Below, piece after piece: positions 54,427-64,000 of a stretch of DNA of 64,000 nucleotides (positions are counted from its first letter, which is position 1; each line of letters begins with the position of its first letter). A model generated the notes under the pieces. The model did no database searches. It saw only the letters and a program-made list of their open reading frames with translations, and was not told the origin of the DNA. Made by a program: the position numbers and the translations under genes. This DNA is from Vibrio mexicanus (GTDB taxonomy: Bacteria > Pseudomonadota > Gammaproteobacteria > Enterobacterales > Vibrionaceae): NCBI RefSeq assembly GCF_001012815.1, contig NZ_JYJP01000103.1:1-64000 (forward strand), given 5' to 3'.

Positions 54427-55867
54427 TTACGCTTTCTTTCCGACCACTAAATAGGGTTTGGTTTCGCTTTGAGACGTTAGTTGAGACACGACCTGACTAC
54501 GTGTGATTACGCCAACAAAGTGGCCGTGATCCAAAACCGGTAACATTTGTGGTCTAGCCACAATTGCTCCCTTTGCTCTCTGTTCCAATGAAAGATCATT
54601 CCATTGGCTGGCAATACCGTATCCATTGTTAGGGTAGAGCTGTTCTTTATCGATGCACATGAACTCGATAATAGCTTTAATCGTTTCTTTTGAATCGATG
54701 GATACTATTTCAGTTGTCATCAACTCTGAAACTTTCACGTTTTTATCTATTTGATAATCTTTGCACCAAGCTTGAGTCATGACGTCATGATGCGAGAAAA
54801 CGCCCGCTAGCTCGCCATTCAGGTTCACGACTGGCGCACAGCTTAGCTTGTGTCTGTTTAACTCTTCGACGGCTTCCAACATCGTCATTTTCGTGTTTAG
54901 GCAGAATGGTTGTGTCTGCATGATGTCCTTGGCCGTGAGGTTTTCTACGGGCCTTGAGCAAGAGACAGATGGAAGCTCGACTGATTGATTCATTGTTATA
55001 ACTTTGGCCGCTTTGAGTTCTGGCCTACGATAGATCCCCCAGTTTGCTAGCCCAACCAGTACCGAGCCTCCGATGATGTTGCCGATCGTGACAGGGATTA
55101 AGTTAGCTGTGACAAACTGAACAATATTGAGATCGGCATACGCGTTAGGCGAGGCATTGATGCCTAGCCAGAAGGACTCTGGCGCAAATGATTGAATCGC
55201 AATGGCCAAAGGAATCATGAACATGTTGGCTACACAGTGCTCAAAACCTGTCGACACAAACATGGCAACAGGAAGTATGGTTAGTATCGCCTTAGTTAAC
55301 GGATTAGAAGTACAAAAAGTTAGCCAAATCGCTAAACAAACCAATAGATTACATAGAACGCCAAGCGCAACAGCTTGTACTGGGGTGTGGTGAACCTTGT
55401 GAAGGGCGATGTTTAGCGCATTCAGGCCCCACTGGCCGTGATCAAGCTGATACAGCCTGCGGCAAAGACTAGGGCAAGGAGCAACATCGCGCCGATAAAA
55501 TTGCCTACGTAGACTTTTGCCCAAATCGACATCATCTTTCGAAAGCTGATCTGTTTGTTTGCCCAGCTAATGCTAGATAGCACTGAACTTGTAAACAGTT
55601 CGCCTCCGCAAAGTACGATTAAAATAAGACCAAGCTGAATGCCAAGCCACCAGCAAATCGGCTTAACCCCCAACCTGCAGATGCGCTACCTGTCGTTACC
55701 GTTATGTAAAACAAGAAAGCGAGTCCAATAAAAGCACCAGCCATGACGGCCAAGCTGACCGTCATGCTACTGCTTTTAGAAGCCTTGCTTAGAGCAAAAC
55801 GCTCCGCTTCGATCATCATTTCGGGAGGGAGTAGTTGCTGTCTATGTATAGTGTCACTGCTGCTCAT
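54427..55867 (-). CDS. Formate/nitrite transporter fused to CBS pair, doubly frameshifted as read
   Basis: Restoring one base in each of two places (the CC at 55630-55631 and the run at 55455-55457) gives about 480 residues. Residues about 1-285 are a six-helix FNT channel: LPPEMMIEAERFALSK, CGGELFTSSV, HGQWGLNALNIALHKV and STGFEHCVANMFMIPLA. Residues about 315-470 form a CBS pair (TAKDIMQTQPFCLNTKMTM; VKVSELMTTEIVSIDSKETIKA). CBS pairs usually bind adenine nucleotides, so channel activity may respond to energy state. It is divergent from a LysR regulator gene. Both breaks look like sequencing deletions. Confidence 0.85.
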
Positions 55868-56073
55868 GCTTACCTCTTAGCTCAATGAGTTACTCGTGGT
55901 TTATATCCGTTCAAACTTTCGACACAAGGAAGTGTGAAACAAATTACTACAAGTTAATTTGATTGTCTTTAAAAAGTATATCAAAAATATTGATTAATAT
56001 ATTCTAGAAGTTACAATGCAACCGATTGCCAGTTTGGCTTGTTAATTCTTTGACCACGTTTGAAGGGCGATAA

Positions 56074-56969
56074 GTGCACTATTCACTTAAACAACTATCC
56101 GTTTTTGATGCAGCAGCAGACTTAGCGAGTATTAGCCAGGCGGCTAAGCAGCTCGAGCTAACACAGTCGGCAGCGAGCTCATCATTGATACAGTTAGAAA
56201 AGTCGGTAGGGAAACCACTTTTTGAACGTCAAGGTAAACAAATGACGCTTACCTATTGGGGAATGTTGTTGCGCCCGAAGGTTAAGCGTCTATTGCAAAA
56301 CGCACAGCACATCGACAAAGGGTTTTATAATCAGCATTTATTAAGTGGAAAGATCAAACTTGCCGCAAGTCAAACACCGGGTGAACATATTGTACCTAAC
56401 CTGATAAGCCAGTTAGATAGAGATTTCCCTGAGATAGAGATTGAGCTGAATGTGCGAAGTACCCACAGCGTGATTAAAGGTGTTCTCAATTACAAATACG
56501 ACTTGGGCATCATTGAGGGGCGCTGTGACGACAATCGAACTGATATTGCTGTGTTATGCGAAGATCATTTGTCTGTAGTAGCGTCATCTCATCATCCCTA
56601 TGCACTTCATGATGAAGTGAGTCTCGCTCAATTAGAACAAGCTAAATGGGTGTTGAGAGAATCAGGTTCTGGAACAAGGCAGATTTTTGACCATGCGATC
56701 AGTAAACTCATTCCAGACCTCGATGTTTGGCGCGAATATGATCATGTCCCAGTGTTACAAAGTATCGTGCTAATGGCCAGTACTTAACCTGCTTACCTTA
56801 TCTAGACGTAAAACAAGATATCGAAAGTGGTAAATTAGTCGCATTAAATGTTCCCGATCTTTGCATGAAGCGAACAATTTCATTTATTTGGCGTAGGGAT
56901 ATGTCTGAAAATCCGTTATCCCAACGAATCATGCGAGAAGGCCAAAGAATGATGAGGCGCTACAATTAA
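56074..56969 (+). CDS. LysR-family transcriptional regulator, frameshifted as read
   Basis: The N-terminal helix-turn-helix is complete (SLKQLSVFDAAADLASISQAAKQL, then LTQSAASSSLIQLEKSVGKPLFER). The effector domain runs to IVLMAS, where the frame stops at 56787. One base restored near 56781 continues as YLTCLPYLDVKQDIESGKL and ends RMMRRYN at 56969, about 298 residues in all. The expected Gly-Leu-Gly turn before TCLPYL is not clearly present, so a few residues could also differ. It is divergent from the FNT-CBS gene, its likely target. The start is GTG. Confidence 0.82.
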
Positions 56970-57135
56970 ACTCACCTAATTAATAACAAATTATGTTGGT
57001 AAAACGATTGCTTAAAAAATTCAATGTAATTCACCGTTTATATTGCTTTGAATATGTGATCAAAAACACTGATCTTTAGTGATGCAGAACATAGACTCTC
57101 TTTTTGAGTAGAGAGGCGCACTCGCGATAGTCACA

Positions 57136-57617
57136 ATGAGCACATTATTAGCAATCTCACTAACTACTGGTCTTCTTTCTGGAATTTGGGCTGGTTGGCC
57201 ATATCACTTGGGCTTTTATCTTGGGCTGGATTCCTCGGTTGCACAAGCTACTTTGCCTCTCCAAAAGATGGCCTTACTGGCCTAGCACAAAGCCTTATTA
57301 CTAATATGACAGGCGTCTTCTGGGCGATGGTCATTATTCAAGGTTCAACTTGGGTTGGTATTGATATCGTGGGCTATTTGCTAACGGCTGTTATCGCCTT
57401 CTTCATGTGTATCCAAGCAAAACAATCTTGGCTAGGTTATATTCCCGGAACGTTTATTGGCTCTTGTGCGACTTTTGCAGCGAATGGGGATTGGGCGATA
57501 GTTGTCCCTTCGCTGATTCTTGGTGGTGTGTTTGGTTATCTTATGAAATCTAGCGGTCTATGGTTACACAACCGATCAAAGGGCAGTAAGCGTGTTGAAT
57601 TAGCGGAGTCTAACTAA
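57136..57617 (+). CDS. DUF1097 membrane protein, frameshifted as read
   Basis: From ATG 57136 the frame reads MSTLLAISLTTGLLSGIW and then breaks at the GGG of 57188-57190. A fourth G gives GWLAISLGLLSWAGFLGCT and continues to 57617, a 160-residue protein with about five membrane segments that fits DUF1097. Family function is unknown. The upstream 165 bases hold a weak CRP-like sequence near 57055. Without the correction only the part from 57186 is visible. Confidence 0.8.
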
Positions 57618-57744
57618 ACATAAGACGCGAATATAAAAAGAAGCAGTATCAACTTCCAAAGTTTGTTCAATTTCGAAAACAAAAGAAAAGCCCTCAAGAC
57701 AGCAGTATTGAGGTCTTTTGTATTTGTGTGGTTGAAAACCTGAA

Positions 57745-59004
57745 TCATCGAGCCAATTTGTGGTGAGCCTTTGAAAAGTGACCCGCACAGAAGGCACCAA
57801 CAATAGACAATTCGCCGGCTAGGCATAATGCTGCAGCAACTTCTGCTAACGCTTGGGATTTACCAGAGCCATAAAGTCCGAGAATATCCAAGCATGCTTT
57901 TTGTGTTGGTAACCCCGTGCCGCCACCGACTGTGCCCACCATTAGGTTAGGTAGGGTTACACTGGCATACAAGCTTCCGTCTTCGGTGACTTCCATTCGC
58001 GTCATACCAATTGCAGATTCTGCAACACACGCGGCATCTTGACCGCAAGCAATATACAAAGCTGCTAATGCGTTGGCGTAATGAGCATTAATACCAATTG
58101 TCCCACTTAACGCACCGCCGACTGTGGTCATTTGACCAAACTGCATCATCTTTTGAGGTGTCGTGTGAAGATACTTTTGTACAAGCTCTGCACTGATATG
58201 AACTTCTGCAGTCACCTTTTTACCGCGTACACTGCGCAGAGTTTGCGTGTTCGCTTTTTTGTCACCAGACAAGTTGCCGTCTAAGAAAGCGTAATCTGGT
58301 TCGATAGGCGTATGCTCAAGAATGTATTCAAACACAACATTCGTGGCAATAGTCACCATGTTCTGACCTGAAGCGTCACCTGTCAGGAACTCGAAAACAA
58401 GGTATACATGATTGCCTTCGATATTAACGCTGACATCACTCAATTTGCCGTGTGATGTTGTTGACTCTGCGAGGCGCTTAAACTCTTCATACTGAGTGAC
58501 CACCCAAGCAACAAATTGGCCAGCTTGAGCAAGGCTTTTAAAGGCAAAACCAGGGGTTCGAGTTACACCTTCGTTTAGTAGCATTGCAGACGCGCCACCA
58601 GCAGCAGTAATAAGGTTAGCCCCGCGATTATAGGAAGCAACAAGCGCCGCTTCAGTGGTGGCTAAAGGCACTAGATAGTCGTCTTTTGCGAACAGACCAT
58701 TAACTCTAAGAGGGCCGGCGACACCAACTGGCACATTTACGGTTCCGATAAAATGTTCGATGTTTTTGCAGTAGTCAGACTTGATCTGATCGGTGAACTC
58801 GTCAAGCAACACACTTTTATCGGTGAGGTTATCCAGTACAGACCATCGACGATCGAGGTTCTTGTCGGTTAATGACGGGCTGGGCGTTAGCTTGAGTTTT
58901 GGCGCATCGAAGTTTGGTTGTAGGCTCTGCTCTAATTGCAGCTTGCTGATTTCACCACCTAACACAGACACATAGTCACGTTGGTGTATATTCAATTTAG
59001 GCAT
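57745..59004 (-). CDS. Hydroxymethylglutaryl-CoA reductase (class I)
   Basis: A 419-residue enzyme that makes mevalonate from HMG-CoA with NADPH. Signatures are HFIGTVNVPVGVAGPLRVNG, GDASGQNMVTIATN, FLDGNLSGDKK, and GTVGGGTGLPTQKACLD. The C-terminal catalytic His region is FSKAHHKLAR. The large class I catalytic domain without a membrane anchor resembles archaeal and eukaryotic enzymes, and vibrios are among the few Gammaproteobacteria that carry it. No other mevalonate-pathway gene is in the window. A hairpin near 57686-57719 may end the neighbouring transcript. Confidence 0.93.
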   Translation of the reverse strand: MPKLNIHQRDYVSVLGGEISKLQLEQSLQPNFDAPKLKLTPSPSLTDKNLDRRWSVLDNLTDKSVLLDEFTDQIKSDYCKNIEHFIGTVNVPVGVAGPLRVNGLFAKDDYLVPLATTEAALVASYNRGANLITAAGGASAMLLNEGVTRTPGFAFKSLAQAGQFVAWVVTQYEEFKRLAESTTSHGKLSDVSVNIEGNHVYLVFEFLTGDASGQNMVTIATNVVFEYILEHTPIEPDYAFLDGNLSGDKKANTQTLRSVRGKKVTAEVHISAELVQKYLHTTPQKMMQFGQMTTVGGALSGTIGINAHYANALAALYIACGQDAACVAESAIGMTRMEVTEDGSLYASVTLPNLMVGTVGGGTGLPTQKACLDILGLYGSGKSQALAEVAAALCLAGELSIVGAFCAGHFSKAHHKLAR

Positions 59005-59116
59005 ATCAATATAGATTTTATAATTTAACTGGCAATTCTACGCATACCCACGACAAACACCAATCTAATGCGTAACGAAATCCAAATATTTTCTAGAGTG
59101 TTTCAAGTAAAGCGGG

Positions 59117-59418
59117 TTATACATGAAGATCAAGCATCGTACCGATCATATCTTGATCACGCTGGAGCATGTTGGTACCGATGCGATTGTACTGCTGAGA
59201 TTGATTGAGTTTGATGAGTGGATCAGCGTACGAGGAGGGCGGGGAAGTTTGGGTTACTTTTTCGGGCTCTTTATCGAGCCCACTTTATTAAATTCGAGGC
59301 CGTCAATTTTAAGAGAATCAAACTTTTGTATTTGATTAATTTCACTCGCTGCTTCTTCGGCCATCTTAGAAGATTGCTGAAGTATAGGATAGCTATTTGA
59401 AACTGGCGATATGGACAT
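59117..59418 (-). CDS. Small hypothetical protein, frameshifted as read
   Basis: From ATG 59418, preceded by an excellent AGGAGGT, the frame reads MSISPVSNSYPILQQSSKM and stops at 59254. One base restored in the run of G at 59264-59266 (plus strand) extends it through SPEKVTQTSPPSSYADP and NQSQQYNRIGTNMLQRDQ to LDLHV and a stop at 59117, giving 100 residues. The C-terminal part is clearly protein-like, which supports the correction. No family is recognised. It follows another small gene ending at 59495 and may share its transcript. Confidence 0.65.
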
Positions 59419-59494
59419 TAAACCACCTCCTAAATTAATTTTAGATGTGATTTGAAATCCAAGCAAGTTGTGCTAGCTGAGCGAAATGGCTTGG

Positions 59495-59752
59495 TTAGTT
59501 GCTAAATAGGCTGCTGATTAACTGCATTTCGTCGTCGTTGATGATAGCAGCTGGCTCAGATGGCAAGTTACTGCTTATCTCGCTTTGCAAAGAACGAAGT
59601 TGCTGCGGAGACAGATGTTTCAGTTGTTGAACAAAAAGCTCGAACTGTTGGCTCGTCATTTCGGAACCTCCTATTAAGGCCACTAATTCATCCATTTCGA
59701 TTCTGGTGAGTTTGCCTTCCATCTGCGCCCCCGTATCTACCATAAAAGCCAT
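59495..59752 (-). CDS. Small hypothetical protein
   Basis: An open frame of 85 codons. The best-supported start is ATG 59659, preceded by TAGGAGGTTCCGAA, giving 54 residues beginning MTSQQFELFVQQLKHLSPQQL; an upstream in-frame ATG at 59752 gives 85. The helical, Gln-rich segment resembles the N-terminus of IS1595-type transposases, but no zinc ribbon or catalytic part follows, so this may be chance or an exapted fragment. It lies between yccS and the second small gene. Confidence 0.55.
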   Translation of the reverse strand: MAFMVDTGAQMEGKLTRIEMDELVALIGGSEMTSQQFELFVQQLKHLSPQQLRSLQSEISSNLPSEPAAIINDDEMQLISSLFSN

Positions 59753-59818
59753 ACTACCGAATTGAGCACTGTTTTATTGTCTGTAAAGTGTCAATTCATG
59801 TAAGCAAAATGTCAGGCA

Positions 59819-61986
59819 CTAGGAGGTTTTGTGTTCAACTCTTGCTGCAAACTTCGCCGCAAGCGAATGCAATTCAGGGATCATTCGGTAGATTAAATGA
59901 AGCTGCTGTAACACCATTCTAACGGAACGATCGTCTTCTTCTCGCCATTCAGAAAGTCTTTCTTCTAGGTCTGAGTTTGTTAATGCGATGTTGATATCTT
60001 CACAATGATTGTAAAGTTGGTTGTGAAGCGCTTCAAGATGCTGATGGATAATACGATGGGATTCCAGCACGAGTTGATGGGTTGTCTCATCATCGATACG
60101 CGAACGATGCGCACCTAATGCAGACACGTAACTCAAAAGTGCGTGATTGAGTGTTAGGAATCTAAAACTTTCGTCCACTGCTGTTCGATACTTGCCAGGC
60201 TCGATAAGCATATTGCTGATTGCGGCACTTAGGTTAGCGTCGCTATTGTGTGCATTCCTTCGTGAAATGCGATAACTCAAGTTATCTTTCTTGCCAATGC
60301 GATATTGGCCAATGATCTGGCCAAGATAGACTTTGTTTGCATCAATTGCATCGGCCATCACGCGGTGAAGTCGTTTTGACTGCCAATCAGGGAGAATATA
60401 AACCACGGCCAGTACGGCCAAAATACAGCCGATTAACGTATCCGTGAGTCGGGGCAGTATGACGGCATAGCCTTCTCCAAGCTGGTTAAAACAAAACAGT
60501 ACCAGCAAGGTGATAAAGGCGGTCGCAAACCCATAATTGTTGATTCTAAATGCAAAAAACAACACACCAGACAAAACAATAAAGACCAGTTGACTCTCTT
60601 GAGATGGGAAGAAAGTCAGCAGTGGGACACCCACTAGCAGCCCTGCAATCGTCCCGAGCACTCTTGCGGTGAGTTTTTGCTTGGTGGCACTGTAGTTGGG
60701 CTGGCAAACAAATAGAGTGGTGAGCAGGATCCAGTAACCTCTTTCGATATTGAAGAACTGGATAATGGCGTAACCGAGGGTAAGAGCAACAGACATACGA
60801 ATTGCATGTCGGAATAAAATCGAATCTTTGTTGAGGTTGGATTTTACCCGCTGCCACATAGCCGACAAGGTGTGAGCCTCTGTATCGTCGAGCACTCTTT
60901 CTTCAAGCTTTTCGGCATCAGGGTTACTCACGTTGCTAAGCTGCTTCTCGACCGTGGCCAGGTTATTAAAAAGAAACTCCAGTTGAATTAGAGGTAGACG
61001 CCACTGTGGGTTCTGCTGATCTTTTAGAAACTGCAATGATGTTTGCAACTCATCCAGAGCAGAGATTGATGTTCCTTGGTGTTGGTACTCTTTACCGAGG
61101 CGAATAGCATCGGCAATCTCGCGGCAGGCAGAAGCCTGAGTTTCTAGAAGGTGTTTAAAACGGAAGAGAATATCCGAATGCTGGAAATAGCTCGCCAACT
61201 CTTGATAGCGATAATGACTAGAACTGACTCGCTCATGAATGTCTTGCGCGAGAAAGTAAATGTTCAAGAACCGGTCACTTGCGCCGTCGATGTGCCCGCG
61301 TTTAGAACGATTCAATAAAGTGCTCTTGCACTGATTAAGTGCTTGTACGGTTGAAGCGTTTCTTTTGGCTTCAGTAATACGCAGCGGTTGTGGGACAAGC
61401 TCGGTAACGGGATGGAAAAGCTCACGCTTACTGTCTAAGTAGTTGCCCAACTCGAAAAACACGGTTGAAAGGCTCTGTTGAACAGGTTGCATCGGCCAGA
61501 AAATATGCCAAACCATAGAAACGAGATAGTACCAAGCCGCACCAGACAACAACATAAGCGGTTGGAACCAAATGTTCTCACTCTCATGAGCTCCCAACAT
61601 GGTGTAAATAGCAATGAGCAGTGAGCCAAAGGCGATGCTGGCGTAGCGAGGACCAATGCTACCAAGCATGATGAAACCAAAGGTAGAAATAAACAGCCCA
61701 ACGGAGAACAGAGGCGGAGAATGCCAAAGAACCTCTACAGACATCGAAGCAAACGCAAAGCAAAAGCCTGTCAACGAAATAGATTTTAATCGGCCTGTAA
61801 ACTTGTCATCACTTTCAGAAAGTGCAGCGGCGATAACGCCAAGTATTAGGGGATAATCAACGAATTAAGTTGGTAATACCAAGTTGGTATCACTACGCCA
61901 AGCAAGGTGACTAAGATTAGAACACTGTAGTTGATGGTTTTATTCGCCCAATAAACGCGAATCTGGTTAGAAAATGACACAGGCAA
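59819..61986 (-). CDS. yccS: FUSC-family inner-membrane protein YccS, frameshifted as read
   Basis: A protein of about 722 residues after restoring one base in the run of four G at 61849-61852 (plus strand). The rescued N-terminus reads YWANKTINYSVLILVTLLG and IIPLILGVIAAALSESDD, matching YccS. The rest has an N-terminal group of membrane helices, a long cytoplasmic domain (about 200-400), a second group (HAIRMSVALTLGYAIIQF, then ERGYWILLTTLFVCQPNYSAT) and a cytoplasmic tail. The FUSC family includes proton-driven aromatic acid exporters, but YccS substrate is unknown. The start is TTG 61986 or GTG 61980. As read, the frame opens only at 61774. Confidence 0.85.
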
Positions 61987-62163
61987 GTATAGAAGTCGAA
62001 ATCGAAGTTTTATTCTAGCAAATTATGAAGTAAGTTTCTGACTTTTCGAGCTAAATAAAGTTAGATTTCGAGTGAATCGTGGTCATATCTTTGACATTCT
62101 CTTTTCATATTGTTCGTCAGCTGATATATGATTTAGCGACTTGAGTTAATAGGTATCATTCCA

Positions 62164-64000
62164 ATGCAGCTAGCCGCTTCAAAGACTGCACAATTTCTGA
62201 CCCAAAACGAATTCAACCATGTTGAACTCGACGATAATGTCCTCGTTGTTTCTTCCCATACGTTGGAAGAGCGTATTCCTTTTAACGTTTGGAATGGTAA
62301 AGTCGCCGTTAAGAGGGGGCTGCTATGGAGTGGATTGCAGTTTTTTGCCCACGAAAGTGAAGGACGTCAGCAGAGCTGGTTAGTGCAAGGGCTATCTTTA
62401 GCTTCCTGTCGTAAGTTTGCCAAATATGCCGTCGAGGCTTATCAGGTATGGCATGAGAAACAGTGTCGAGATCTATTTGCCGTTCTCCCACAGTGGGAGC
62501 AGGCGATTTCAGGTTTTGTTCGACAGCATCATTCCTTTCTCATTCATCACTCAATAGCTGGCTAACTGGCGCTTATGACGAACTCGTCAATATGGATATG
62601 ACGCTTGAAGAAGCAAGGCAACGCTTCCTAAGCGTTTGGAGCCTCTCATTCCTTGGTTTGAAGACCCTGATCATGCCTTGCTAGAACGTAACGAAAGTTG
62701 GATAGAGAATGAGCGTGAAAACTGGAAAGTGCTGTTTTCTCAATTAGAGTCTTCACCGCTTAATGTTTCTCAGCAGCAATCTGTTTTACTCAATGATGAT
62801 AACAACCTTGTACTGGCTGGTGCAGGCTCCGGTAAAACAAGCGTATTAACGGCACGTGTTGCTTATTTACTCCAAAGCCATCTTGCGCAAGCGGAAGAAA
62901 TTTTAATGGTGGCTTTTGGTAAAGAAGCCTCAAATGAGATGCGCGAGCGTTTGAATGGTAACGTCGGGCTAGCCGCCAACCATGTGACTGTTAATACCTT
63001 CCACCAGCTTGGCTTGAAAATATTGAGAGAGGTTGAGGGGCAAGCTGTTAACCTGTCGCCACTGGCAACCGATGACAACCAGCGGAAAGGGTGGTGTATT
63101 GATTGGTTGAAGAAACATTGGATGACGCCCACCAACTTTAAACGTTGGCAAAAACATTTGTCCAAATGGCCTATCGCGTATTTAGCCGGCGATGATGAGC
63201 TTGGTAGTCACGTAGAGAACCCAAAGCTTATTGCATGGTTAGAGAGTCAACTCATGCAACTTGCCTCTATGGCGACCACGAAAAAGAATATTCAGCAGCT
63301 TATTGTCGATGATGAGGATTACTCGCGCCTTAACAGTGAGCTAGCGTTGGTATGGCCTTGCTATCAGGCTTGGAGCCAAAACTTGAAAGAAAACAATCAT
63401 GTTGACTTCAACATGATGATTTCTAAAGCCACGCAATACGTTGAAAAAGGCAAGTTTGCTCCGCCATGGCGATTCATCATGATCGACGAGTATCAAGATA
63501 TCTCACCAGATCGTCTTGCTTTAATTGAAGCGATTTGTGAAAAGCAGCGGGAAAAGTCGTCTTGTTCTTTGTTTGCGGTAGGAGATGATTGGCAGTCGAT
63601 CTACCAGTTCGCCGGATCCGATGTGGATCTAACAACGGACTTTGAAGAGCGCTTCCCTAACTCAACGGTTCACCACCTTGATACGACGTATCGATTTAAT
63701 AACATGATTGGTGAAGTCTCTAACCGCTTTGTCCAGCAAAACCCTGCGCAGATTAAGAAAGAACTGAACAGTTTCAAAACACAGAAAAAGAAAGCGGTTT
63801 ACTTATCGCCATCCAGTAGCGTTGAGAAGATCCTAGATGGACTGGATCGTACGGTGAAAACTCGACAATCCGTGTTGTTGTTAGGGCGCAATCACTACCA
63901 CAAACCAGAGCTACTTGATGATTGGGAAAAGTCGTATCGAAATCTCGATCTTCGATTTATGACTTGTCATGCGAGTAAAGGTAAAGAAGCGGATTTTGTT
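62164..64000 (+). CDS. helD: DNA helicase IV (HelD, UvrD superfamily), partial and frameshifted as read
   Basis: The gene runs off the window end. From ATG 62164 the HelD N-terminal domain is read (LAASKTAQFL; FNVWNGKVAVKRGLLW). One base is missing near 62525 and another near 62629; restoring both gives a continuous frame through LEPLIPWFEDPD to the motor core. There motif I (Walker A) is LAGAGSGKTSVL, motif Ia HVTVNTFHQLGLKIL, motif II (Walker B) MIDEYQDIS, and motif III VGDDWQSIYQFAGSD. It is a superfamily 1 3'-5' helicase involved in recombination and repair. It is divergent from yccS across about 180 bases. Confidence 0.88.

Noticed and set aside
57040..57075. CRP-like sequence (TGTGATCAAAAACACT) upstream of the DUF1097 gene
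   Set aside because: The right half matches the TCACA consensus poorly, so it is too weak to list as a site.
59123..59335. Plus-strand open frame of 70 codons with ATG
   Set aside because: It is antisense to the repaired small gene at 59117-59418, whose translation is more protein-like and has a strong ribosome-binding site.
59495..59752. IS1595-type transposase fragment
   Set aside because: Only a short helical segment is similar; there are no inverted repeats, target duplications or catalytic motifs nearby.

Overview
The window is about 64 kb of chromosomal DNA from a gammaproteobacterium of the family Vibrionaceae, most likely a Vibrio. The evidence is the gene content and protein character: a napFDABC locus with divergent narQP, FabV enoyl-ACP reductase, class I HMG-CoA reductase, a ChrR/ECF sigma photo-oxidative operon with phr and cfa, tesA/ybbA/ybbP, and yccS. 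No rRNA, tRNA, insertion sequence, phage or CRISPR array was seen. The region reads as ordinary core or near-core chromosome with several regulatory islands.

Layout. 0-8 kb is a metal and transport block. It holds YnfA, then two periplasmic metal-protein-like genes divergent from feoA-feoB and a Cys-rich FeoB partner, with a Fur-box-like site between them. A second Fur-box-like site precedes a 10-TM heavy-metal permease. Tandem MetJ boxes precede an NhaC-family transporter that is therefore probably a methionine transporter. 8-11 kb holds an OmpA-like lipoprotein, a YidA-like phosphatase and a MATE pump. 11-22 kb is a long minus-strand operon headed by an ECF sigma factor and its zinc anti-sigma ChrR, followed by a DUF523/DUF1722 protein, photolyase, NTF2-like, SDR and FAD proteins, a DUF1365 protein, CFA synthase, DUF2878, a chalcone-isomerase-like protein and a DUF3833 lipoprotein. 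Two matching promoters of the form TGATC(C/T)-N18-TA lie upstream of the sigma gene and of an adjacent LON-domain gene. 22-34 kb holds CreA, cutA, a DnaJ-related protein, an ABC-class ATPase, a GAF-GGDEF-EAL protein, fabV, and tesA divergent from the ybbA-ybbP exporter. 34-43 kb holds a cluster of DnaA-box-like 9-mers, an FAD oxidoreductase, pxpABC (5-oxoprolinase), and an operon of TonB-dependent receptor, YfiR and a membrane diguanylate cyclase. 43-51 kb holds a galE remnant, the nap operon and narQP. 51-64 kb holds an EAL protein, cytochrome b561/YceI, an FNT-CBS fusion channel with a divergent LysR regulator, DUF1097, HMG-CoA reductase, two small genes, yccS and the 5' part of helD (DNA helicase IV).

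A strong technical signal runs through the window. About 19 single-base indels break otherwise well-conserved genes at 16 loci. Eighteen look like one-base deletions, many of them in short G/C or T runs. Restoring one base recovers a full-length family member in nearly every case. This pattern fits sequencing or assembly error better than gene decay, so most 'broken' genes here are probably intact in the organism. The galE remnant is different, because it also lacks its whole middle.

The most interesting biology is the TonB receptor-YfiR-diguanylate cyclase operon, the FNT channel fused to a CBS pair, the self-regulated ChrR-type sigma operon with two readable promoters, the Fur-linked pair of periplasmic proteins with predicted His-first mature ends, and the DnaA-box-like cluster at 34.4 kb.
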